Source: Nitrospiria bacterium | GTDB taxonomy: Bacteria > Nitrospirota > Nitrospiria > JACQBZ01 | Assembly (NCBI GenBank): GCA_919901335.1 | Contig: CAKKOZ010000024.1 | Location: 1 to 21,416 of the forward strand | Direction of reading: 5' to 3' | Length of the DNA: 21,416 bases | Translations under genes and position numbers: made by a program | Shown here: positions 8,056 to 14,712 of the stretch, one piece after another | Layout of the letters: every line of letters begins with the position of its first letter | Numbering within the stretch: position 1 is the stretch's first letter | Notes under the pieces: model-generated | Databases searched by the model: none | Told to the model about the DNA's origin: nothing | The model's input: only the letters and a program-made list of their open reading frames with translations

Positions 8056-9084
8056 ATGGGGAAACGCTACAGCCTCGAACAAGGCAATTTTGATGATCAT
8101 ATCATGAACCTGATCCAGGTGTGCGGTGGTTCTCCAAACGCCGATCTGATCAAAGAGATCATTATCACCGCCCTGAAGTTGGTGGAAGAACCGGCCGCAC
8201 GGGTGGACGTCAAGATTCTTAACGCGGCATTGAAGGAGTTGCGCTTTGCCTTCAAGCTCTTCACCGGCTACCGGCACATCCGGAAGGTGACCGTTTTCGG
8301 TTCGGCTCGAACCGCCGAGACCGATCCGGGTTACAAACAGGCGGCCAGTTTCGCACGAAAGATCGTTCGTCACGGTTACATGGTGATTACCGGCGCAGGG
8401 GACGGCATCATGAAAGGGGCGCAGGAAGGGGCCGGTCGAAAGATGAGTTTCGGCGTTAACATCCAACTTCCGTTTGAGCAGCTGCCGAATATCTATATCG
8501 AGAACGACCCCAAGCTGGTCACGTTTAAATATTTTTTCACCCGGAAGCTGATCTTTGTCAAGGAAACGGACGCCATCGCCCTCTTCCCGGGTGGTTTCGG
8601 AACTCTGGATGAGATGTTTGAATCCTTGACTCTGCTCCAGACCGGAAAGAGCGATATTATGCCGATTGTTCTGATTGATGTTCCCGGAGGCACGTATTGG
8701 TTGGAGTGGCGCCGTTATCTTGAAAAATACCTTATGAAACGCGGCCTGATTTCATCGGAGGACATGCATTTCTTCAAGATGACGGATAATGTCGATGTCG
8801 CGGTTCGAGAGGTGACGGGCTTTTATCGGAATTTTCATTCCTCCCGATATCTGGGCGATCAACTCGTGATCCGTCTTCAACGACCGATTTCAGATGTGTT
8901 ATTGGGAAAGCTGAACGACGGTTTCAAGGATATCGTAACCCAGGGGCGCATCGATCGCGCAGCCGCTTTTCGAGAAGAATCCGATGAGCCGGATCTGATC
9001 CATCTTCCTCGACTCAAACTTCGGTTTAATCGGAAAAACTTCGGCCGACTTCGACAATTAATCGATGCACTGAATGCGGAATAA
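8056..9084 (+). CDS. LOG-family (PGGxGTxxE) Rossmann-fold protein, predicted nucleotide-processing enzyme
   Basis: The 342-residue protein has the core of the LOG/TIGR00730-like family: VFGSARTAETDP (80-91), a glycine-rich ITGAGDGIMKGAQEGA (111-126), and the diagnostic PGGFGTLDE (178-186). LOG enzymes release ribose 5-phosphate from nucleoside monophosphates; members have often been misnamed lysine decarboxylases. This one is longer than the roughly 190-residue LOG core. It has about 70 extra residues at the N-terminus and about 110 at the C-terminus, so it belongs to a larger subfamily whose substrate I do not know. ATG 8056 has AAGGA (8045-8049) 6 bases upstream and is preferred over an in-frame TTG at 8050. 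It follows the thioesterase gene directly. Confidence 0.85.
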   Translation: MGKRYSLEQGNFDDHIMNLIQVCGGSPNADLIKEIIITALKLVEEPAARVDVKILNAALKELRFAFKLFTGYRHIRKVTVFGSARTAETDPGYKQAASFARKIVRHGYMVITGAGDGIMKGAQEGAGRKMSFGVNIQLPFEQLPNIYIENDPKLVTFKYFFTRKLIFVKETDAIALFPGGFGTLDEMFESLTLLQTGKSDIMPIVLIDVPGGTYWLEWRRYLEKYLMKRGLISSEDMHFFKMTDNVDVAVREVTGFYRNFHSSRYLGDQLVIRLQRPISDVLLGKLNDGFKDIVTQGRIDRAAAFREESDEPDLIHLPRLKLRFNRKNFGRLRQLIDALNAE

Positions 9085-9159
9085 AAGGGAACAGGCCCCT
9101 AAATATCAGTTGGATAAAACAGGACATTGGATCCCTCGATTTATTTTTGAGGAGCGGCA

Positions 9160-9474
9160 ATGATCATTGTTGCGAGCCGGATGCCGGTGATGAAGGGGAT
9201 GGAACGAGAGTTTGAACGGCAGTTTCTTGGCCGGCCCAAGCTGGTGGATATGATGCCGGGTTTCATACGAAATGAGTTTTTAAAACCGCTGAACAACGAT
9301 TGTTATGTCGTGTTAAGTTATTGGGAAAGTCGCGAAGAGTTTGAGGCCTGGATGAAAAGCGAGGCCTATCAGAAAAGCCAGGCGCGCAAAACAAATCGGG
9401 ATCTTCTCTCGGGCCCGGTTCAGCTCGACCTTCATGAGGTCATCGGCATATCGGAACGCGTACGGGAAATGTAA
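9160..9474 (+). CDS. Antibiotic biosynthesis monooxygenase (ABM)-domain protein
   Basis: A 104-residue ferredoxin-like (dimeric alpha-beta barrel) protein of the ABM/IsdG-like superfamily. Matching features are the N-terminal strand IIVASRMPV, the MMPGFIRNEFLKP segment (31-43), and SYWESREEFEAWMKSEAY (53-70). In haem-degrading IsdG-type relatives a histidine follows this last block; here the corresponding stretch is AYQKSQARK with Gln74. I therefore do not call it a haem oxygenase. Role unknown. The start is well supported by GAGGAG (9149-9154), 5 bases before ATG 9160. It lies 75 bases after the LOG-family gene and 25 bases before the hydrolase gene, so it could be cotranscribed with either. 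Confidence 0.8.
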   Translation: MIIVASRMPVMKGMEREFERQFLGRPKLVDMMPGFIRNEFLKPLNNDCYVVLSYWESREEFEAWMKSEAYQKSQARKTNRDLLSGPVQLDLHEVIGISERVREM

Positions 9475-9499
9475 GCGTTGTTCAATCGGGGACGGTGAT

Positions 9500-10165
9500 A
9501 TGACGAAAGCCTCGGCAGAAAAGGAACCGGCACTGTTTCTCCATCAAGTGGAACTCGGGCCGATGCGGAATTTCGTTTATTTGATCGGTTGCGAGAAAAC
9601 GCGGGAGGCGGCCGTTGTGGATCCGGCCTGGGATGTTCCGGCCATTTTGAAGATTGCCAAGGACCATCACGTGCAAATCAAGACGATCTTATTGACGCAT
9701 ACCCATTTCGACCACATCAACGGGGTTGAAGAACTCCTCAAACAAACGGATGCGCGTGTCTTTGTCCATAAAAAAGAAGAGGCCGCGCTCCGCTACGGGG
9801 GAGGTAATATCAAGAAGATCGAAAGCGGGGATGCGGTAAAGGTCGGCGATCTGAACATCACCTTTATCCATACCCCCGGTCACACGCCGGGCTCGCAGTG
9901 TTTCTACGTCGGGGATCGTTTGATCACGGGAGATACGCTCTTCATCAACGGCTGCGGTCGCTGCGACCTTCCGGGTGGAGATCCCGATGAAATGTATCAC
10001 AGCCTCACCGGAACATTGAAACGTTTGGAGGATCATACCAAAGTCTATCCGGGACATCATTATGGCGACGTGCCGGTCTCGACGCTCGGCGATGAAAAGC
10101 GACGGAACCCATTTCTGATGAGCGGCTCTGTCGAGGCCTTTCTTCGGCTGACGATGGGACGCTAA
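9500..10165 (+). CDS. Metallo-beta-lactamase-fold hydrolase (glyoxalase II / persulfide dioxygenase-like)
   Basis: A 221-residue single-domain MBL-fold enzyme. The metal site is complete: THTHFDH (H67, H69, D71, H72), PGHTPGS (H128), GDTLF (D145) and PGHHYG (H186). The block GDTLFINGCGRCDLPGGDP resembles the glyoxalase II and ETHE1-type persulfide dioxygenase branch. These hydrolyse S-lactoylglutathione or oxidise persulfides; which reaction applies here is unknown. I chose ATG 9500 because the family's first strand starts a few residues later. Upstream codons in the frame overlap the ABM gene and encode nothing recognisable. The ribosome binding site is weak (GGGGA at 9488-9492). The methyltransferase gene starts 11 bases after the stop. 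Confidence 0.87.
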   Translation: MTKASAEKEPALFLHQVELGPMRNFVYLIGCEKTREAAVVDPAWDVPAILKIAKDHHVQIKTILLTHTHFDHINGVEELLKQTDARVFVHKKEEAALRYGGGNIKKIESGDAVKVGDLNITFIHTPGHTPGSQCFYVGDRLITGDTLFINGCGRCDLPGGDPDEMYHSLTGTLKRLEDHTKVYPGHHYGDVPVSTLGDEKRRNPFLMSGSVEAFLRLTMGR

Positions 10166-10176
10166 AGGAGTGAGCT

Positions 10177-10974
10177 TTGCCGAGCCATGAAGTGGCGCTT
10201 GCCTATAAACGGCTGACCGAAGACTATGATCGCATTATCGAACGGCAACCGTTTTTTATTAATGCCTATGCCCTGTACGATAAATTGCTGCATCAGATCC
10301 TGGATGGCCGCCGATATGACGGGATCCTGGATGTCGGATGCGGCAACGCGGCCCAGACGGTCCGGCTCGCCCGCCATGGCGGGGAGGTCATCGGCGTGGA
10401 TATCGCCGAGGACCTTTTGTCCGTTGCAAGAGAGCGTTGCCGTCTTTTTCCAAACGTCCGGTTCCTAAAGGAGGATGCGCGTAAACTGCCGTTTCCGGAT
10501 CGTAGCTTCGATTGCATTCTATCGTACGGGGACGTCTTGAGCCATATTACGGACGGATACGATCAGGCCTTGTCCGAAATCAGCCGTGTTTCTAAAGCCG
10601 GTGCGCTGATCTCATTCGAAGTGGACAATAAATGGAATGCCGGCGTCTTTTACAAGCCGGGCGAATTCTGGGATGCGATCCGAACACCTGGAAAAGGCCA
10701 TGATACAAGAGAATGGGAGGGGATGCGCTTCAAAACCTTCACGCATCGTGAACTGGCCGGCCTCTTAAAGAAGCACGGTTTTTGGATCACCGGTTATCAC
10801 GGCCACAATATTCTCGCCTCATTGATCCCGGATCGTTATGTCTTGGAGCAGAATCGGAGGACCTTCTGGGGGCGGTTGGCTCTGGTCCTTGGAAAGATCG
10901 ACCTGAGGGTTTCAGGCCTCTTCCCCTTTAATCGTCTCGGTTTTAATATCATGGTGATCGCCCGAAAGCGGTGA
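10177..10974 (+). CDS. Class I SAM-dependent methyltransferase
   Basis: The 265-residue product shows motif I ILDVGCGNAAQTVRLA (50-65), motif II VIGVDIAEDLLSVA, and a post-motif FPDRSFDCILSYGDVLSHI stretch, the pattern of Methyltransf_11/25-type enzymes. The substrate cannot be predicted. Translation probably starts at TTG 10177: AAGGAG (10165-10170) lies exactly 6 bases before it, and no ATG or GTG is positioned as well. The Shine-Dalgarno overlaps the stop codon of the hydrolase gene, which suggests coupling. The C-terminal 70 residues are basic and hydrophobic (RLALVLGKIDLRVSGLFPFNRLG), perhaps membrane associated. Confidence 0.85.
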   Translation: MPSHEVALAYKRLTEDYDRIIERQPFFINAYALYDKLLHQILDGRRYDGILDVGCGNAAQTVRLARHGGEVIGVDIAEDLLSVARERCRLFPNVRFLKEDARKLPFPDRSFDCILSYGDVLSHITDGYDQALSEISRVSKAGALISFEVDNKWNAGVFYKPGEFWDAIRTPGKGHDTREWEGMRFKTFTHRELAGLLKKHGFWITGYHGHNILASLIPDRYVLEQNRRTFWGRLALVLGKIDLRVSGLFPFNRLGFNIMVIARKR

Positions 10975-11031
10975 TCGTGATCGAATCAGGGAAACTTTTC
11001 GGATCTAACTGATAACGCAAGGAGCCAGGCG

Positions 11032-11442
11032 ATGGATTTTCTGAACATGCTTGTGAATAAAAATGTCGAATCGATCGACCACAATTCCACACTCAAAGCC
11101 GCGGCGCAAAGGATGCGGGATCGGGAAATCGGCTCGCTGATCGTGACGAAAGACGGAAAGGAGATCGGAATCCTCAGCGAGACGGACGTGACCCGGAAGG
11201 CCGTTGCGGAAGGGCTGAATCCCGAACAAATCTGCATTTCGTCCATTATGAGCAGCCCGATCATTTCGATCGAGATCACCGAAACACCCGAGCGGGCCAA
11301 CGACCTGATGAAGGGAAAAGGAATCCGGCATCTGGGCATCACCGAAAAGGGGACGTTCGTCGGGATTATCTCGGTGCGTGATCTGCTGAGATATTTCAAG
11401 GTCTATTACGATGGGATCGGAAGCCTGAAATCCAAAAAATAA
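11032..11442 (+). CDS. Two-CBS-domain protein
   Basis: A 136-residue protein made of two CBS motifs (about residues 5-62 and 70-127) and nothing else: the first has IDHNSTLKAAAQRM and GSLIVTKDGKEIGILSETDV, the second has PIISIEITETPERANDLM and HLGITEKGTFVGIISVRDLL. CBS pairs (Bateman modules) bind adenine nucleotides such as AMP, ATP or SAM and act as energy or ligand sensors. With no catalytic domain attached it presumably acts on a partner; none can be named. AAGGAG (11019-11024) is 7 bases before ATG 11032. It is 57 bases downstream of the methyltransferase gene. Confidence 0.92.
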   Translation: MDFLNMLVNKNVESIDHNSTLKAAAQRMRDREIGSLIVTKDGKEIGILSETDVTRKAVAEGLNPEQICISSIMSSPIISIEITETPERANDLMKGKGIRHLGITEKGTFVGIISVRDLLRYFKVYYDGIGSLKSKK

Positions 11443-11475
11443 CCCGCACGCTTTCCTTGATCCGTCCCGGGATTC

Positions 11476-11994
11476 GTGCCGGAAAAAGCAGCGCCTAATT
11501 TTATGATGAAAACCGTAACCACGGTTGCGCTTGTCATAATGGTCTTCTTGCTAATCGGCGGCCTCGTTTTTCGTGAAGCGTTGTCTGATTTCATAGACTC
11601 CATGCGGGCCGACAGGCCGGAAGCCGTCATCCATTTTGGAAAAGCACTGGATCCCAGCGGCCGAGCCGTCCTAAATCCCACAACATTTTTTCAACTTGGA
11701 GAGAACGTGGCCTGGGTGGTTTCTTTCCAGACGGGTGTGCAGGCCAGGGAATTAGTGGTTGCGCTCTTTGAAGTGACCCGTGATGGGGCGGAGATCCCGT
11801 TGGACAAGAATAAGATGACGGTCGAACCCACCGATGAGGGCGCCTACAATCTTGCCCCCACCCAAGTCTTCTGGTCGCTCTCACCGAAGGATCCGGATGC
11901 GACCCATCGTACCTATCGCGTGAAATACCTGAGGGATCGCGTTGTGGCTCAGGGAGATTTCAGCATCGGCCTTTCTGCCAAGGGCCCACCGTAA
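11476..11994 (+). CDS. Membrane-anchored protein of unknown function
   Basis: I do not recognise this family. The 172-residue product has one N-terminal hydrophobic helix (about residues 14-33, TVALVIMVFLLIGGLVF) preceded by Lys/Met-rich residues, consistent with an uncleaved signal anchor. An exported domain of about 135 residues follows and looks beta-rich. It has segments such as NVAWVVSFQTGVQARELVVALFE and HRTYRVKYLRDRVVAQGDFSIGL, reminiscent of a small immunoglobulin-like or copper-chaperone-like sandwich, but no diagnostic motif or cysteine is present. The start is uncertain: GTG 11476 gives the longest form, while ATG 11503 or 11506 would leave almost only the anchor before the domain. 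No good ribosome binding site favours either. It precedes the cytochrome gene by 105 bases. Confidence 0.65.
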   Translation: MPEKAAPNFMMKTVTTVALVIMVFLLIGGLVFREALSDFIDSMRADRPEAVIHFGKALDPSGRAVLNPTTFFQLGENVAWVVSFQTGVQARELVVALFEVTRDGAEIPLDKNKMTVEPTDEGAYNLAPTQVFWSLSPKDPDATHRTYRVKYLRDRVVAQGDFSIGLSAKGPP

Positions 11995-12065
11995 TATTTG
12001 ACATGGGTTGGCGTCGGGATATTTCACACCCCCGTTTCGACTTCATAATGACAATGCAATCTCAA

Positions 12066-12094
12066 TTGACTATGGCCGGCATGCATTGTATCCT
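12066..12094 (+). promoter_or_regulatory. Promoter of the pentaheme cytochrome gene
   Basis: TTGACT (12066-12071) and TATCCT (12089-12094) are separated by 17 bases. The -10 box ends only 5 bases before the ATG at 12100, and no Shine-Dalgarno sequence lies between. A transcript from this promoter would start at or next to the A of the start codon. A further TTGACA at 11998-12003 exists upstream but lacks a convincing -10 partner. Confidence 0.5.
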
Positions 12095-12099
12095 AAATC

Positions 12100-13368
12100 A
12101 TGTCTTTTCCCCGTAAATCGGCCGTCACGGCGGGAGGCGTCGCACTGGTTGCGATCCTCCTCTATTTCGTCTATGAAAATGTCCATTCCAGGATTATTTT
12201 CGGAATCCGTGAGGATTTTTCGAAGGCCATCCCGTACGACAAACCTGTTCCCGGAATTCCGGGGATACGGGCCGAGCAATGCGGTGTCTGCCATCGGGCG
12301 AACTACGAAGAATGGAAAACCTCTTATCACGCCAAAGCCTATGTCGATCCGTTTTTCCAGGCTTACTGGCGTAAAGACCGGCATATCTGGATCTGCCTGA
12401 ACTGCCACGCGCCGATGGCGCCGCAGCAGCCCTGGTTGATCAAGGGCCTGGAGGGCGGAAAGGTGCATAAGCCGATCAAGACCGATAATCCGAATTTCGA
12501 CGCCGAGTTTCAGCAGGAGGGAATCACCTGCGCCGCGTGCCACGTCCGTAACGGTGTGATCGAAGGACCGAATGAAGATGTCCAGGCTCCGCATCCCACG
12601 CGGCACTCTCCGCGTTTTCGCACAACGGATATCTGTTTCACCTGTCACCAGGTTCCTTCCGGCCCGTTTCAGTTTTACAACGGCGGACCCTGTTCAACCT
12701 TTCCGGAGTTTGAGGCCGGTCCGTATTACAAGCGGGGAATGATCTGTCAGGATTGCCACATGCCGTCCATTGAACGCCCCCCCATTATTTCCGGCGGACC
12801 GGTCCGACAGGGGAGGCAGCATCTTTGGCGGGGCGGGCATTCTCTGGAGATGCTCAAGCAGGCTGTTACGATAGAACTGACACCGGACCAACCCTCCTTG
12901 CAGCCCGGACAGACGGCAAACTTCACGTTAAGATTAACGAACAGCGGGGCCGGCCACAAAATCCCGACGGGTGATCCGGACCGCTATTTTACGATTGGGT
13001 TTGAGGTTGTGGATGGGACCGGCAAGGTCCTTAAACGGCAGGAGGACACCCTGCAGCGCTGGATTGTGTGGTGGCCGGTGATCGTGGAAGTGTATGAGAA
13101 TCGCCTTGCGCCCCACGTCGGCCGGGATTATCGGTTTCAGTACCGACTGCCTAAAAACCTGGATGGATTAAAGCTCCGCGCATTCGTGAAATATCATATC
13201 ATGACCGAGAAGCAATACAAGAAGCTTCAAAGAAATTACGGGCTGTCGGTTGAAGTGCCGTACGTATTTACGGTCTACGAGCAGGAATTTCGTTTGAATG
13301 AGCCGCTTCCCATGACGGCCTCCGCATCGGAGATTACCTCGCCTCAGTGTAACGGTCGAAAGGGATGA
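12100..13368 (+). CDS. Membrane-anchored pentaheme cytochrome c
   Basis: The 422-residue protein has a signal-anchor helix (about 8-26) and five CXXCH haem-attachment motifs: CGVCH (61-65), CLNCH (99-103), CAACH (144-148), CFTCH (179-183) and CQDCH (216-220). The haem domain has the spacing and flanking histidines (for example YHAKA and HPTRH) of cytochrome c554-like electron carriers. After about residue 250 there is a haem-free domain of about 160 residues with strands such as QTANFTLRLTNSGAGHKIPTG, probably a beta sandwich. The protein would sit in the periplasm, tethered to the inner membrane, and transfer electrons. Donor and acceptor are unknown, and no catalytic oxidoreductase subunit is adjacent. 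Haem-attachment (Ccm/Ccs) genes are not in the window. A promoter lies directly before the ATG. Confidence 0.9.
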   Translation: MSFPRKSAVTAGGVALVAILLYFVYENVHSRIIFGIREDFSKAIPYDKPVPGIPGIRAEQCGVCHRANYEEWKTSYHAKAYVDPFFQAYWRKDRHIWICLNCHAPMAPQQPWLIKGLEGGKVHKPIKTDNPNFDAEFQQEGITCAACHVRNGVIEGPNEDVQAPHPTRHSPRFRTTDICFTCHQVPSGPFQFYNGGPCSTFPEFEAGPYYKRGMICQDCHMPSIERPPIISGGPVRQGRQHLWRGGHSLEMLKQAVTIELTPDQPSLQPGQTANFTLRLTNSGAGHKIPTGDPDRYFTIGFEVVDGTGKVLKRQEDTLQRWIVWWPVIVEVYENRLAPHVGRDYRFQYRLPKNLDGLKLRAFVKYHIMTEKQYKKLQRNYGLSVEVPYVFTVYEQEFRLNEPLPMTASASEITSPQCNGRKG

Positions 13369-13391
13369 TAAAATAACGGTCCGTTTTTTTA

Positions 13392-13420
13392 TTTACAGCC
13401 CGCCGGTTCTCGACTATAAT
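13392..13420 (+). promoter_or_regulatory. Strong promoter of the AmpG-like permease gene
   Basis: TTTACA (13392-13397) and a perfect TATAAT (13415-13420) are 17 bases apart. The ATG at 13429 is 8 bases after the -10 box, so transcription should start at or within a base or two of the start codon. No Shine-Dalgarno sequence is present. This is the clearest leaderless-type arrangement in the window. Confidence 0.65.
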
Positions 13421-13428
13421 CCAGCTCA

Positions 13429-14643
13429 ATGACTCTCCAAAAGAAACTCTTCTGGATCACCGTTTTGTATTTCGCCGAAGGTTTCCCCTTCGGGATCCTC
13501 TATGATTTCCTTCCGGTTTATTTCCGCGAGCATTCGATCAGCCTTAGAGAAATCGGCTTGATGAGCCTGATTGGGCTGCCCTGGACGCTCAAATTCTTCT
13601 GGGCGCCCGCCATTGACCTTTGGGGCCAGCGCAGACACTGGATGGTGGGCTCTCAAATCGGGATCATTCTGGCGCTGATGGCGATTCCTTTATTCGACCC
13701 GACCCGAATTCACCTGACCCTGTGGCTGTTGCTGCTCTGCATTCCGTTGTTTTCTGCGACGCAGGACATTGCGATCGATGCCTATTCCATCGAATTGATG
13801 GAACAACGTGAAATGGGCCGGGCCAACGGTGTGCGGATCGCAGCGTACCGCCTGGCCTTAATGGCGATGGGCGGCCTCCTGGTGATCGCGGGCTGGATGG
13901 GATGGCATGCGGCTTTTGTGATTGCGGCGGCCGTCATGATCTTGAGCATCCTCATCTGTTCGCGCGCCGCGGATCGCCTGACCGGGCGGGTGAAGGCGCC
14001 GAACGAATCGAGCATCAAAGCACGGGTGATCGAGGTGACCTGGGGCGCTTTAAAGCAGTTTGATAGCCGGCCCGGCTTTCTGCTCGTGATGCTGTTTATT
14101 CTGCTCTTTAAATTGGGCGATATGGCGATGGGACCGATGCTCAAACCCTTTTGGGTGGACCGATCATTTACGCTGGCCCAGATCGGCCTGGTATCCGTTA
14201 CGATCGGTGTGGTAATGACGACGACCGGGGCATTGCTGGGCGGATTCCTGACCGACCGGTGGGGAATCTTTCATGCCCTCTGGATCCTGGGTCTGGCGCA
14301 GGCCTTCTCCAATCTCTTTTACGCATTTGCGGCCTCGATGCCGACCTCCGTTCCACTCATCTACACCGCTTCGATTGTGGAGTCCTTTAGCGGCGGTCTC
14401 GGCACCGGGCCGTTTCTGGCCTTTCTCATGAGCATCTGCGACAAACGGCATGCCGCAACACAATTTGCGCTGCTGAGCGCCTTGTTCGGCCTGACCCGCG
14501 TCGTGTCCGGCGCATTTTCCGGGTTTGCGGTTGAAGAAATAGGGTACGCGTCTTATTTCATCGTCACTTTCTTCCTGGCCTTCCCGGCCTTTATCCTGCT
14601 CCCATGGGTCAAAAATTGGACGAACCCCGGCGCACGTAGCTGA
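13429..14643 (+). CDS. AmpG-like MFS permease
   Basis: The 404-residue protein is very hydrophobic, with about 12 predicted membrane helices. The N-terminal blocks YFAEGFPFGILYDFLPVYFR, GLPWTLKFFWAPAID and SATQDIAIDAYSIELM match the AmpG / acetyl-CoA-transporter-like branch of the major facilitator superfamily. Many bacterial members import anhydromuropeptides for peptidoglycan recycling; others are uncharacterised. The two six-helix halves are joined by a polar loop at about residues 180-200. No peptidoglycan-recycling genes (ampD, nagZ, anmK) are nearby, so the substrate remains open. It lies 60 bases after the cytochrome gene but has its own promoter. Confidence 0.82.
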   Translation: MTLQKKLFWITVLYFAEGFPFGILYDFLPVYFREHSISLREIGLMSLIGLPWTLKFFWAPAIDLWGQRRHWMVGSQIGIILALMAIPLFDPTRIHLTLWLLLLCIPLFSATQDIAIDAYSIELMEQREMGRANGVRIAAYRLALMAMGGLLVIAGWMGWHAAFVIAAAVMILSILICSRAADRLTGRVKAPNESSIKARVIEVTWGALKQFDSRPGFLLVMLFILLFKLGDMAMGPMLKPFWVDRSFTLAQIGLVSVTIGVVMTTTGALLGGFLTDRWGIFHALWILGLAQAFSNLFYAFAASMPTSVPLIYTASIVESFSGGLGTGPFLAFLMSICDKRHAATQFALLSALFGLTRVVSGAFSGFAVEEIGYASYFIVTFFLAFPAFILLPWVKNWTNPGARS

Positions 14644-14650
14644 TCTTTTC

Positions 14651-14681
14651 TTGACAGTTTTGAACGGCCCTATGATAAGAT
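14651..14681 (+). promoter_or_regulatory. Promoter of the ChaN-PDZ lipoprotein gene
   Basis: A consensus TTGACA lies at 14651-14656, 7 bases after the permease stop codon. The likely -10 is in TATGATAAGAT (14671-14681): GATAAG gives a 17-base spacer and TAAGAT a 19-base spacer. The leader would be about 30 bases and contains a purine-rich ribosome binding site, in contrast to the leaderless-type promoters upstream. Confidence 0.5.
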
Positions 14682-14712
14682 CAGGTGGTATTTCTAATCA
14701 TTGGGGGAAGAA

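Noticed and set aside
13369..13391. Rho-independent terminator after the cytochrome gene (ACGGTCCGT followed by a T run)
   Set aside because: The stem would be four pairs around a one-base loop, which cannot form; the T run is more likely part of the AT-rich region upstream of the permease promoter.
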